Positions 1 through 7,124 of a DNA stretch of 10,896 bases are shown here, piece after piece (positions within the stretch are counted from its first letter, which is position 1; the number at the start of each line of letters is the position of its first letter). The notes under the pieces were generated by a model. That model did no database searches. It saw only the letters and a list, made by a program, of their open reading frames with translations, and had not been told where the DNA came from. This DNA is from Holdemanella hominis (lineage in GTDB: Bacteria; Bacillota_I; Bacilli_A; Erysipelotrichales; Erysipelotrichaceae). The translations under genes and the position numbers were made by a program. The stretch covers positions 1 through 10,896 of the forward strand of contig NZ_JACRWH010000065.1 of NCBI RefSeq assembly GCF_014306155.1, given 5' to 3'.

Positions 1-124
1 AGTGGTTAACTGTCGATAGATTTGTTTAGGAGTTCCTCTATGTCATCAATCTAAAACTGAATATTTTTAGAATATGAGTGTAATTTTGTCTTGACAAAGG
101 TCACTTCATAACAGGTGATAGACA

Positions 125-547
125 ATGCAGGAAAATGTATTCTTTTTTCTAAAGACTAAAAATAGTGTTAAATATTTATACGATAATATCAGTGTTGAAG
201 ATGGACTTGCCCTCATGCGCAAGCACAAATATACGGCGATGCCCATTATTAATAAGGAAGGGGTTTATGTAGGAACCCTTACAGAGGGGGATTTTCTTTG
301 GTACTTATTAGACCATCCTTCAATTCATAAAGAAGATCTAGAACAAATGGAGATTCGTGAATTAATTCGTGGAGACTTTACGCCACCAGTTCAAATCGAT
401 GTTCCAGTCGATCAATTGTTCGCTCAATCTTTGAAACAAAACTTCGTCCCCGTAGTTGATGATCGTCAAATTTTTATTGGTATTGTGACACGACAATCCA
501 TCATTCAATATTTAATGAATAATGCCGATAAATACATACAACAATAA
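125..547 (+). CDS. Small protein with two CBS domains
   Basis: A 140-residue protein made of two CBS repeats and nothing else. The first spans about residues 14-62 and contains the typical 'AMPIINKEGVYVGTLTEGDF' pattern; the second spans about 80-132 with 'FVPVVDDRQIFIGIVTRQSI'. CBS pairs form a Bateman module that usually binds adenosine nucleotides or S-adenosylmethionine and acts as a sensor; no attached catalytic or DNA-binding domain is visible, so the partner is unknown. The start is fixed by an in-frame stop at 119-121 and an AGGTGA ribosome binding site at 113-118. A terminator follows directly, so it is probably a single-gene unit. The presence of CBS domains in the next gene as well may be coincidence or may reflect a shared signal. 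Family assignment is firm, role is not. Confidence 0.88.
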   Translation: MQENVFFFLKTKNSVKYLYDNISVEDGLALMRKHKYTAMPIINKEGVYVGTLTEGDFLWYLLDHPSIHKEDLEQMEIRELIRGDFTPPVQIDVPVDQLFAQSLKQNFVPVVDDRQIFIGIVTRQSIIQYLMNNADKYIQQ

Positions 548-580
548 AACAGCCGGATTTATTCTGGTTGTTTTCTTTAT
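548..580 (+). terminator. Intrinsic terminator after the CBS gene
   Basis: The stem AACAGCCGG (548-556) pairs with CTGGTTGTT (564-572), including two G-U pairs, over a 7-nt loop, and is followed by TTCTTTATC. It begins immediately after the TAA stop codon. Confidence 0.7.
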
Positions 581-584
581 CACA

Positions 585-613
585 TTGAAAAAAGCCTTTA
601 AATTGTGTATGAT
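585..613 (+). promoter_or_regulatory. Sigma-A-type promoter for the HlyC-xpt cluster
   Basis: TTGAAA at 585-590 and TATGAT at 608-613 are separated by exactly 17 nt, and lie just after the preceding terminator and about 30 nt before the first start codon of the cluster. This is the best promoter match in the window. Confidence 0.7.
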
Positions 614-643
614 AATGGGTATTAATGAAGGAGTGATAGTTTC

Positions 644-697
644 ATGAATCCGGATGATTCAGTCCCGTTACAGTATAGTTTAGGAGGGTTAATATGA
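644..697 (+). CDS. 17-codon leader ORF overlapping the next start codon
   Basis: A short frame reading MNPDDSVPLQYSLGGLI lies directly behind a strong ribosome binding site (AAGGAGTGA, 628-636). Its TGA stop overlaps the ATG of the following membrane protein as ATGA (694-697), the classic arrangement for translational coupling. The ribosome binding site of the downstream gene (AGGAGGG, 682-688) lies inside this frame. Proteins of the CNNM/HlyC family often begin with a short Asp/Pro-rich segment before the first membrane helix, so the peptide could be a detached piece of the ancestral N-terminus rather than a purposeful leader; that comparison is from memory. No function is claimed for the peptide itself. 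Confidence 0.5.
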   Translation: MNPDDSVPLQYSLGGLI

Positions 698-1884
698 ACC
701 TTCCCATCTTAATTTTATTTACATTTATTCTAAACATCTTGTTTTCAATGACAAGCAGCATCGTTTCTACAAACAAAGAAATCGAAGATGAATCTTATAA
801 ATATCAAGCTACATTAAAATGGTTATCTCTATGCATGGAAATATTTGGCATTGTGATGAGTGTAATCTATTTACAGCCCATGATCCATACTCCATTACTT
901 TATGTAGTCGTACTTCTATTGGTGTATGTATATATTTTATTGAGTGATTTATTACCGAGAAAATTTGCGAATGCACATTTAAATCAGTTTGAAAAACCAT
1001 TTATGTCCATTGCGAAAGGTATTCAATCCTTATGTACACCATTTACTTTTTTCTTGCGTTTTGAAGTGGAAAAAGAACAGGAAGATTATTCCGAAGAAGA
1101 TATTTATGAAGTTATCAACAGTGGCGGTGTTGAACCAAGTCAAAAAGAGTTTATCGAAAACCTATTTGAGTTCGATGATACACCCGTTGAAGAAATTTGT
1201 ACGCATCGAAGTGAAGTTGTTTGTCTATATCTAAATGACGATAAAGAAACATGGAAAAAGACCATTCTAGAAAATCGTCACACATTATATCCTGTATGTG
1301 ATGAGGATAATGATGATGTAGTAGGTATTCTAGATACACGTGATTATTTCCGTTTAGATTCGATTGAACAAGATAACGTCATCAATAAAGCGATGGATCA
1401 GCCTTTCTTTATTTCACAGAATATGAAGGCCGATGTTCTATTGAAGGAAATGAAAATTAAAAAAGTATACTTTGCGGTTTTACTTGATGAATATGGAGGA
1501 ATGACCGGTATCGTGACTTTACATGATATTATTGAAACCCTTCTTGGTGAAATCCAAGAAGATGATGATATTGAAGAGCCAGATCCAATCCAACAAATAG
1601 ATTCTGATCAATTTAGAATCTATGGCCAAGCTGACATTGAAGATGTCGAAAAAGCTTTAGGCATTTCATTAGAAGATGAGGATTGTGACACGTTTGGTGG
1701 ATACATCCTAAATCATTATGGACAAATTCCTGATGAAGGTTCACATTTTAAAGTCAGTCTAGACTTAATGGATGTATATGTTAAGGAAGTAAAAAATCAT
1801 CGTATTGGACAAACTATTGTACAAATAAAGCGAAAAGAGGAAGGAAAGCAAAATGAAAGCACTGAAAAACGCAATCGAGACTAG
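694..1884 (+). CDS. CNNM/HlyC-type membrane protein (DUF21, CBS pair, CorC domain)
   Basis: A 396-residue member of the family once called hemolysins and now linked to divalent cation (mainly magnesium) transport or resistance. Hydrophobic helices occupy about residues 1-24, 45-62 and 66-88 (DUF21 region); the CBS pair covers about 165-290 and ends with the hallmark DEYGGMTGIVTLHDI (265-279); a CorC/HlyC domain covers about 303-380. The DUF21 part is divergent: it is short, and the small/acidic first-helix motif typical of the family reads SMTSSIV here. Transport activity is therefore less certain than the architecture suggests. The start is supported by AGGAGGG at 682-688 and by the ATGA overlap with the leader frame. 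Its 3' end overlaps xpt by 32 nt. The protein is expected in the cytoplasmic membrane with the CBS and CorC parts in the cytoplasm. Confidence 0.85.
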   Translation: MNLPILILFTFILNILFSMTSSIVSTNKEIEDESYKYQATLKWLSLCMEIFGIVMSVIYLQPMIHTPLLYVVVLLLVYVYILLSDLLPRKFANAHLNQFEKPFMSIAKGIQSLCTPFTFFLRFEVEKEQEDYSEEDIYEVINSGGVEPSQKEFIENLFEFDDTPVEEICTHRSEVVCLYLNDDKETWKKTILENRHTLYPVCDEDNDDVVGILDTRDYFRLDSIEQDNVINKAMDQPFFISQNMKADVLLKEMKIKKVYFAVLLDEYGGMTGIVTLHDIIETLLGEIQEDDDIEEPDPIQQIDSDQFRIYGQADIEDVEKALGISLEDEDCDTFGGYILNHYGQIPDEGSHFKVSLDLMDVYVKEVKNHRIGQTIVQIKRKEEGKQNESTEKRNRD

Positions 1885-2425
1885 AGGACATTTTATTAAT
1901 GATGAGGTATTAAAGGTTGATGCTTTTTTAAATCATCAAATCGACTGTTCTTTAGTAGATGAAATGGGAAATGAATTTTATGAACACTTTAAAAACAAAG
2001 GCATCACAAAAGTAGTAACCATTGAATCTAGCGGTATTGCACCCGCCTATGCGACAGCCATTCGTTTGAATGTGCCATTGATTTTCATCAAGAAAACACA
2101 ACCAAGCACAATGATCGATCCTGCTTTTGCGGAAGTCTTCTCTTTCACAAAGAATAAGACATATCCAATTTGTATTGAAAAAGAATACTTAAAAAAAGGC
2201 GATAAAGTATTATTCATTGATGACTTCTTGGCAAATGGTGAAGCATTCAAGGGAACGGAAAACTTAATTGCGCAGGCACAAGCTGAAATCGTTGGTGTTG
2301 GCATGGTTATCGAAAAAGCTTTCCAAAAAGGACATGCATATATTGCTGAAAAGGGATATGACCTTTTAGCGTTGGCATCTATTGCAGGTGTTAAGAATAA
2401 GAAAATTTCATGGGCTGATGAATAA
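1853..2425 (+). CDS. xpt: Xanthine phosphoribosyltransferase
   Basis: A 190-residue enzyme that converts xanthine and PRPP to XMP and pyrophosphate in cytoplasmic purine salvage. It is recognisable from end to end against Bacillus Xpt: the start MKAL, 'EVLKVDAFLNHQID' (18-31), 'VTIESSGIAPA' (55-65), and the PRPP-binding loop VLFIDDFLANGEA (119-131). Length is normal for the family. The start at 1853 has an AGGAAGG ribosome binding site and lies inside the preceding coding sequence, so translation is probably coupled. In Bacillus the xpt gene is controlled by a guanine riboswitch and is followed by a xanthine permease gene (pbuX); here neither is present, and expression must come from the promoter upstream of the membrane protein. 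The downstream gene begins 35 nt after the stop. Confidence 0.93.
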   Translation: MKALKNAIETRGHFINDEVLKVDAFLNHQIDCSLVDEMGNEFYEHFKNKGITKVVTIESSGIAPAYATAIRLNVPLIFIKKTQPSTMIDPAFAEVFSFTKNKTYPICIEKEYLKKGDKVLFIDDFLANGEAFKGTENLIAQAQAEIVGVGMVIEKAFQKGHAYIAEKGYDLLALASIAGVKNKKISWADE

Positions 2426-2459
2426 TCAGTCCATTTTTTTAAAAATTTGGGGGATTCTA

Positions 2460-4208
2460 ATGAAAAATACATTCAAAAAACTATTTATTAGCTTTACCGT
2501 ATTATCACTCACTGCATGTGGTTCAACTACAATGCAAGACAATACGTTTGCGGCTAAAGAAAACAAGGACTTCACAAAATACACAAACCAATTGGTAGTT
2601 GAATATGCCGAAAACGACTATACAACGATGCACCAATTCTTTGAACATCCAGAAGACTATGGCATTGATATCAATAATGTAGATGTAAGTCTTGGTGAAT
2701 TTTATACAGATAATACTGAAGAAATCAAAGAAGATCAAAAAGAATTAAACAAGTTTAATCGCAGTACTTTAGACAAAACGCAACAAACCATCTATGATGA
2801 ATTGAAATATGAGAATGAATTGAGCTTAAAAGCAGAGAACAAGAAATTTCAATATTTGAATAATTGTTGGAGTACAATGAGCGGACTTCATCAAAGTTTG
2901 ATTTCTGTTTTTTCCGAATACATTTTACGAAGTGAAAAAGACATTCAAGATTTGATTACCCTCATCAACGATGTGCCTCGCTATACAAACGATGTATTGG
3001 AATATACAAAAAAACAAGCAGATAAGAATACCTTACAGTTTGACTATGATTCTGTTACCCAAGATATTCAAGATGTGATCAATACTAAAGAGGATAGTTC
3101 AATCACAAGTGCATTATATAATGCGATTGACACTTTAAATCTAGATGAAGAAAAAACAACATCTTATAAAGCACAAGTCAAAGATGCCATGGACACAAGT
3201 TTCTTTCCTAGTTATCAGGCTATGTTAGATACATTGACCTCTCTTCAATATAACGTACAACCACTACAAGGGTTGTCGAACTATAAGAATGGTAAGAAAT
3301 ATTATGAAGTATTAGTTGAAAATGCGACAAGTTCTACCAACTCTATTTCCACAATTAAAGAGAATACGCAATCCGCAATCAATTCAGCTATCACTAAATT
3401 TCAGAAGCTATATAAAGGCAATCCAATGATTGCGTATGAACTCGATTCAGTTTCAACGGATTTTACAGATGTAAATCAAATTCTAGAAAGCCTTCAAAAA
3501 AACTATAAAAAGGATTTCCCAAAAGTAAAAACCATGAAATATGATTTAAAGGCACTGCCAGAAGATCAATCTGTCAGCGGAATTGTTGCCTACTTTATTA
3601 CACCAGCCTTGGATTATTCACAAAACTATCAAATGCGCTACAACAAACGTGATTATGGCGATGATCCATCAAGCTTAACACTTTATCAAACATTAGCTCA
3701 TGAAGGTATTGCCGGACATATGTATCAAGCCCAATACAACAAGGAACATTTAAAATACCCAATCCAATTCTTCTACAACAATCTAGGTATGTCAGAAGGA
3801 TGGGCTACTTATATGGAAAGCATGTCTTTACATTATTTAGATAATAATAAAGATTTATTAGAAGCCTATAATTTGAATAACATTCTTACCAATCTATACA
3901 TTGTCTTAATGGATATTAGCATCCATTATGATGGTATGTCACTCAATGATTTCAAGAATGAATATGGTGATATATTTGGTTCAGAAGGATTAGAAAGTAT
4001 TTACAATCAATTGGCAGATAATCCAACTGTATTCTTATCTTACTATTACGGATATCTTCAAATCGTAGATTTAAAGAGTACAGCCAAATCTAGATTAAGA
4101 TCTAAATTTGACAATGCAGACTTCCATAATGCCCTACTACAATATGGCGAAGTCAACTTCAATATTGTCAAACAAAGCGTAAATGAATACATCAACAAAA
4201 ACAGGTAG
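2460..4208 (+). CDS. DUF885-family lipoprotein, probable zinc metallopeptidase
   Basis: A 582-residue secreted lipoprotein. The signal peptide is short and ends in the lipobox LTAC with the lipidated Cys at residue 20, so the protein is predicted to be anchored on the outer face of the membrane. The C-terminal half carries LAHEGIAGHMYQ, an HExxxGH motif (H414, E415, H420), followed by a second acidic motif SEGWATYME (E446). This pattern is characteristic of DUF885 proteins, which are believed to be zinc-dependent peptidases; the substrate is not predictable. The start at 2460 is chosen because it begins the signal peptide and follows a GGGGGA ribosome binding site (2449-2454); an upstream start at 2382 would bury the signal peptide. 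It is likely the last gene of the cluster and is followed by a terminator. Confidence 0.85.
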   Translation: MKNTFKKLFISFTVLSLTACGSTTMQDNTFAAKENKDFTKYTNQLVVEYAENDYTTMHQFFEHPEDYGIDINNVDVSLGEFYTDNTEEIKEDQKELNKFNRSTLDKTQQTIYDELKYENELSLKAENKKFQYLNNCWSTMSGLHQSLISVFSEYILRSEKDIQDLITLINDVPRYTNDVLEYTKKQADKNTLQFDYDSVTQDIQDVINTKEDSSITSALYNAIDTLNLDEEKTTSYKAQVKDAMDTSFFPSYQAMLDTLTSLQYNVQPLQGLSNYKNGKKYYEVLVENATSSTNSISTIKENTQSAINSAITKFQKLYKGNPMIAYELDSVSTDFTDVNQILESLQKNYKKDFPKVKTMKYDLKALPEDQSVSGIVAYFITPALDYSQNYQMRYNKRDYGDDPSSLTLYQTLAHEGIAGHMYQAQYNKEHLKYPIQFFYNNLGMSEGWATYMESMSLHYLDNNKDLLEAYNLNNILTNLYIVLMDISIHYDGMSLNDFKNEYGDIFGSEGLESIYNQLADNPTVFLSYYYGYLQIVDLKSTAKSRLRSKFDNADFHNALLQYGEVNFNIVKQSVNEYINKNR

Positions 4209-4214
4209 AACCCA

Positions 4215-4256
4215 AAAAGATGTTGGTCAAATTTCCAACATCTTTTACATTTTTCT
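4215..4256. terminator. Bidirectional terminator between convergent genes
   Basis: AAAAGATGTTGG (4215-4226) and CCAACATCTTTT (4235-4246) form a perfect 12-bp stem over an 8-nt loop. On the + strand the T-rich ACATTTTTCT follows; on the - strand the stem is followed by TTTTTGGG. It lies 7 nt after the lipoprotein stop and can also end the leftward Fic transcript. Confidence 0.85.
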
Positions 4257-4290
4257 AGGGGAATATTCCACTACATTTAACACTTTTTAT

Positions 4291-5370
4291 TTAATAATTT
4301 CTTTTCCCTACAAACACATTATATACACTTGTGTAACGATAGCTCTTTTTTCGAACCGAATCATCGTATGAAATTACATTTAATTCTTCCATCTTCTGAA
4401 TCGTACGATTGATTGTTGATTTTGATAATCCTGTCATATCCTCTAATTCTTTTTTAGTAAATACAACTTGGGAAAGAATAATTGGCATAATCTTGTATAG
4501 TGTTGCACTACGGATTGTTTCCATTTTTGCCATATCTTCCTTGTAGATTCTATCTATTTCATTCATCTTATAGATAAAACTATTGCACTGATCGACAACG
4601 CATTGAAGAAAAAATTTGATATATCCCAAATAATTTCCTTTACGACTTTCCATTAGATTATATTGATATGCAGGTTTATACAATTCCAATATTTCCGACA
4701 TGTATAATATTGGTTTATCTTGTTCAAACCTTGCCATTTGAATAGGAATCAAAGCTCTTCCTAGTCGTCCATTTCCATCTGAATATGCATGAATCGTTTC
4801 AAATTGCGCATGGGATAATGCCACATTAATTAAATATGGATCAACAAACTCATCATTCATATATTCATATAAATTTTCTAATAATCCGTATACATTTTCT
4901 GGTGCCGGAGGAATAAATATCGCATTATCAATACTCGCTCCTTTAGGACCAATCCAATTCTGAGTTGTACGAATATGACCTGGCTTCTTTTTAGAACCAC
5001 GAACACTATCCAATAAAAGCCTATGCATTGTATTCACCAATTCAAAATCAATATTTTTTCCAGTAATAATTTTTTCATATGCGTATTCCACAGTTTTCTT
5101 TAAATTTTGAATCTCTTTATTATCATCTGTTTCTTCCATATACTTTAAATAATACATTTCATCTTGCGATATCTGTGTACCTTCAATTTGAGTTGATTTC
5201 AAACTCTCACTCAACAAAATCGAATCTAAAAAGTATTTTGAATCAAATTCCAAAGTCTGTAGTTTAATCTTATACTCTGTATATTTCGCGTTTGCCTGAG
5301 ACAATAATCTTAATAAGTCTTTATCCATTTTATAATTGACTGGATACAAATCTGCACTAAAAGGTGTCAT
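4291..5370 (-). CDS. Fic-domain AMPylase with class II inhibitory motif and C-terminal winged helix
   Basis: A 359-residue Fic protein. Enzymes of this family usually transfer AMP from ATP to Ser, Thr or Tyr of target proteins. Order of parts: an N-terminal Fic_N region with the (S/T)xxxE(G/N) inhibitory motif STQIEG (59-64), whose Glu63 would block productive ATP binding; the catalytic motif HAYSDGNGRLGR (194-205) with intact His194, Asp198, the Gly-Asn-Gly loop and Arg202/Arg205; and a C-terminal winged-helix region with 'LEDMTGLSKSTINRTIQKMEEL' character (about 311-332). The catalytic set is complete, so it should be active once the inhibitory helix is released. The start is set by AGGAGGT (5378-5384) seven nt upstream. 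The gene stands alone, convergent with the lipoprotein gene. The DNA-binding-like tail hints at autoregulation, which is inference. Target unknown. Confidence 0.92.
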   Translation of the reverse strand: MTPFSADLYPVNYKMDKDLLRLLSQANAKYTEYKIKLQTLEFDSKYFLDSILLSESLKSTQIEGTQISQDEMYYLKYMEETDDNKEIQNLKKTVEYAYEKIITGKNIDFELVNTMHRLLLDSVRGSKKKPGHIRTTQNWIGPKGASIDNAIFIPPAPENVYGLLENLYEYMNDEFVDPYLINVALSHAQFETIHAYSDGNGRLGRALIPIQMARFEQDKPILYMSEILELYKPAYQYNLMESRKGNYLGYIKFFLQCVVDQCNSFIYKMNEIDRIYKEDMAKMETIRSATLYKIMPIILSQVVFTKKELEDMTGLSKSTINRTIQKMEELNVISYDDSVRKKSYRYTSVYNVFVGKRNY

Positions 5371-5399
5371 TTTTTCTACCTCCTGACTTTGTTTACATT

Positions 5400-5408
5400 A
5401 TTTTACCA
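5400..5408 (-). promoter_or_regulatory. Extended -10 promoter candidate for the Fic gene
   Basis: Read on the - strand, TGGTAAAAT gives an extended -10 element (TG, one base, TAAAAT), about 30 nt before the Fic start codon and just ahead of its ribosome binding site. No good -35 box is visible. Confidence 0.4.
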
Positions 5409-5516
5409 CATAAAAGTATCATAATTTTAAATCGCGACTTATTTTACTGCTTTTTTATTGTATTTTGATTCATAATTTTAGATTTTAACACCTTTTTATG
5501 TTTTTTTATCCCATTT

Positions 5517-5534
5517 TGAGTCAAACTTGACTCA
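5517..5534. repeat. Perfect 18-bp palindrome, possible operator
   Basis: TGAGTCAA and TTGACTCA flank a 2-nt centre, making a fully symmetric 18-bp site without a T-run, so it resembles a binding site for a dimeric regulator more than a terminator. It lies about 110 nt upstream of the Fic promoter candidate. Confidence 0.5.
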
Positions 5535-5559
5535 TTTTGACTTCGTTTCAACAGAAAAA

Positions 5560-5584
5560 GTGTCATTTTTTTAAATTATGACAC
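5560..5584. repeat. GTGTCAT/ATGACAC inverted repeat
   Basis: Seven-base arms GTGTCAT (5560-5566) and ATGACAC (5578-5584) flank an 11-nt AT centre. The word GTGTCAT also occurs across the Fic start codon at 5364-5370. This could be an operator half-site family or a weak hairpin; the evidence does not decide. Confidence 0.4.
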
Positions 5585-5751
5585 CTTCAAAAGAATATTT
5601 TCAACTGATTTTTCACCTTTGAGTATTTTTACTTACTTAAGGTAGTAAACTACTCGGCTACAAACAACTTAGCTTCTTGTTTCAACTTCCATTGTTTGAT
5701 TAATACAAAGTTGTATTTTCAGGTCTTATACGATATCTGGAACCGACAAAG

Positions 5752-5922
5752 CTATCTGGAAACCTCAAAAGGAAAGTTGTCCTCTACGGCTACATCGAAA
5801 AGTTCCTTGAGCATCTTGGTGAACTCTTCAATATCAGAGAAATTTCCTTTGAATGCTGGGGAACTGTACAGTTTGTACAGAACCGTAAAGGCGTGATCTT
5901 TACTGTTGTTCCATTCGGTCAT
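5752..5922 (-). CDS. Small 56-residue protein of unknown function
   Basis: A complete - strand frame from ATG (5922) to TAG (5752) encodes a 56-residue soluble, acidic-looking protein beginning MTEWNNSKDHAFTVLYKLY and ending NFPFEVSR. Composition is protein-like, with alternating hydrophobic and charged positions that suggest helices and no membrane segment. I do not recognise the family. A ribosome binding site is not convincing: a G-rich GGGGGGTGA lies about 15 nt upstream and also contains a stop in the same frame. Base composition is clearly richer in G and C than the spacer to its left, which supports a different origin. The + strand is open across the same stretch (5704-6045, 113 codons without a usable start), in exact codon register, so one of the two is a shadow; the - strand is preferred because it has its own start and stop. 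It may be a remnant of a transferred element. Confidence 0.4.
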   Translation of the reverse strand: MTEWNNSKDHAFTVLYKLYSSPAFKGNFSDIEEFTKMLKELFDVAVEDNFPFEVSR

Positions 5923-6087
5923 GGAGTTAAGAATGTGTCACCCCCCAACAAAAGAACTCATGAAGCTAACGCTGGAACAAAAGCTGTCCCACAATGGTCA
6001 TCCAGTGCTTCTGTCTACGATGACAGAGAAATCCTTTTTATTTGAATATAGTGCGATTTTGACATACTATGTCTTGAATTTATAGTT
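5923..6087. other. Probable decayed gene remnant
   Basis: This stretch shares the higher GC of the small gene. On the - strand short frames end within it (for example a tail reading NKKDFSVIVDRSTG before TGA near 5999), and on the + strand the open frame ending at 6045 crosses it. No start codon and ribosome binding site combination supports an intact gene, so it is best read as debris of an older insertion. Confidence 0.3.
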
Positions 6088-6131
6088 TTGGGGAGCATTT
6101 ATGTCCTTATATTCTTAACAATGCTCCCCAA
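6088..6131. repeat. 44-nt GGGGAG hairpin, left copy
   Basis: TTGGGGAGCATT (6088-6099) and AATGCTCCCCAA (6120-6131) form a perfect 12-bp stem over a 20-nt loop. No T-run follows on either strand. A second 44-nt hairpin with the same stem sequence lies just downstream of the second Fic gene. Confidence 0.75.
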
Positions 6132-6171
6132 TTATAATTGTAATAATTGTTCCCTATAAGGAGGAGAAATC

Positions 6172-7115
6172 ATGCCCGTACAATATAGTGAAATACAAGA
6201 ATTGCTCAGAAGTCGCGCCGATCTTCACGCTAGGCTTAATTTGATACCATACGATGGAACACCTGAAATCAAAGAACGTGGCGTTAAAAATACCTCTATG
6301 TAAGAAAACGTGTTGCTGGCAAGCAGACATCAACTTACGTGGGTGCGTATACTGAAGAACTGTATAATTTGCTTCTTCGAAATGCAAGAGAAATTCGTGA
6401 AATCAGAAAATCACTCCGAAGCATTGAAAAACAACTTGCTGAAGCCGGATATTCTGAAGACGAACTTTCTATTAATATCGTAAACAACATTGCATTCGCA
6501 CGTGCCAATATGAAGATGAACATCTATGATCAGGCTGTTTTGGAAGGTGTCGCAACGTCCTTTCCACAGACAGAGGAAATCATAGAAAACGGAAAGGTTT
6601 CCGGCATGACCGCTACCGATGTGCAGAAGATTTTAAATCTGAAGCATGCATGGGAGTTTATTTTGGACCGCGATGTAGTTGCCAGCCGTTCCGATTATTA
6701 TATGCTCAGTCATATTGCAAGAATTGTAAATGAAGGCTTTTTCGCCGAAGGTGGCCGTATTCGAGGTGTCCCAGTTACCATTGGAGGCTCATCTTATGTT
6801 CCACCTTTGCCGAATGAACTGGATGTAAAAGACAAAATACAAGAGATTGCCTGGGAAGATGATGAACCCATTAATATCTCCATCAAACTATGCCTTTACT
6901 GCATGAAAACTCAAATATTTTTGGATGGTAATAAATGTGCTTCTGTCATTTTTGCAAACCATTATCTTATTTCACATGGCGGTGGTTTTCTAGTAATTCC
7001 TGAAAAAGAAGTACCTGAATTCAAGCGGTTGCTGGTAAAATACTACGAAGGTGAAGACATCGCAGTAATTACAGCATTTATGAAAGAGCGCTGCTGGAAA
7101 ACAATAGAGTCTTAA
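6172..7115 (+). pseudogene. Second Fic-family gene, frameshifted
   Basis: The gene starts at ATG 6172 behind a strong AAGGAGGA site (6158-6165). The first frame encodes 43 residues and stops at TAA 6301. Adding one A to the AAAAA run at about 6286-6290 changes VKNTSM-stop into VKKYLYVRKRVAGKQT, which continues without break to 7115, giving about 314 residues. The downstream frame has a GTG at 6339 but no ribosome binding site. Its Fic motif reads TQIFLDGNKCAS (191-202 of the downstream frame): the catalytic His position is Gln and the usual Arg after GNK is Cys. From memory, relatives of this subgroup have QxFxDGNKRT, so the missing His may be normal while the Cys is unusual. It differs completely from the intact Fic protein to its left. 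Either a decayed gene or a sequencing error in a homopolymer. Confidence 0.8.
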
Positions 7116-7124
7116 GCAACATTC

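Larger units (their letters stand above)
5409..5751. other. AT-rich spacer with palindromes, no convincing gene
   Basis: About 340 nt, very AT-rich, separate the Fic promoter from the small - strand gene. It contains two clear inverted repeats listed separately, several related ATAATTTTA and TGTCAT words, a short palindrome GTAGTAAACTAC and an AATACAA/TTGTATT pair at 5702-5717. No reading frame with a start, ribosome binding site and protein-like composition was found. Confidence 0.5.

Noticed and set aside
91..121. TTGACA before the first CBS gene, taken as a -35 box
   Set aside because: No acceptable -10 lies 16-18 nt downstream, and the sequence at that position is the ribosome binding site of the gene.
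1..124. Possible end of an upstream gene at the left edge
   Set aside because: All frames are short and stop quickly, and no terminator or recognisable protein tail is visible.
2382..2459. Upstream ATG extending the DUF885 lipoprotein by 26 residues
   Set aside because: It would overlap xpt and push the signal peptide and lipobox away from the N-terminus; the start at 2460 gives a normal lipoprotein signal.
2047..2472. 141-codon frame antisense to xpt
   Set aside because: It mirrors the conserved xpt coding sequence and shows no protein family features or start signals.
5864..5880. CTGTACA/TGTACAG palindrome as an operator
   Set aside because: It lies within the small - strand coding frame and no promoter is near it.
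6284..6303. Programmed -1 frameshift joining the two Fic frames
   Set aside because: The bases around GTT AAA AAT do not form a good slippery heptamer and no obvious stimulatory structure follows; a lost A is simpler.
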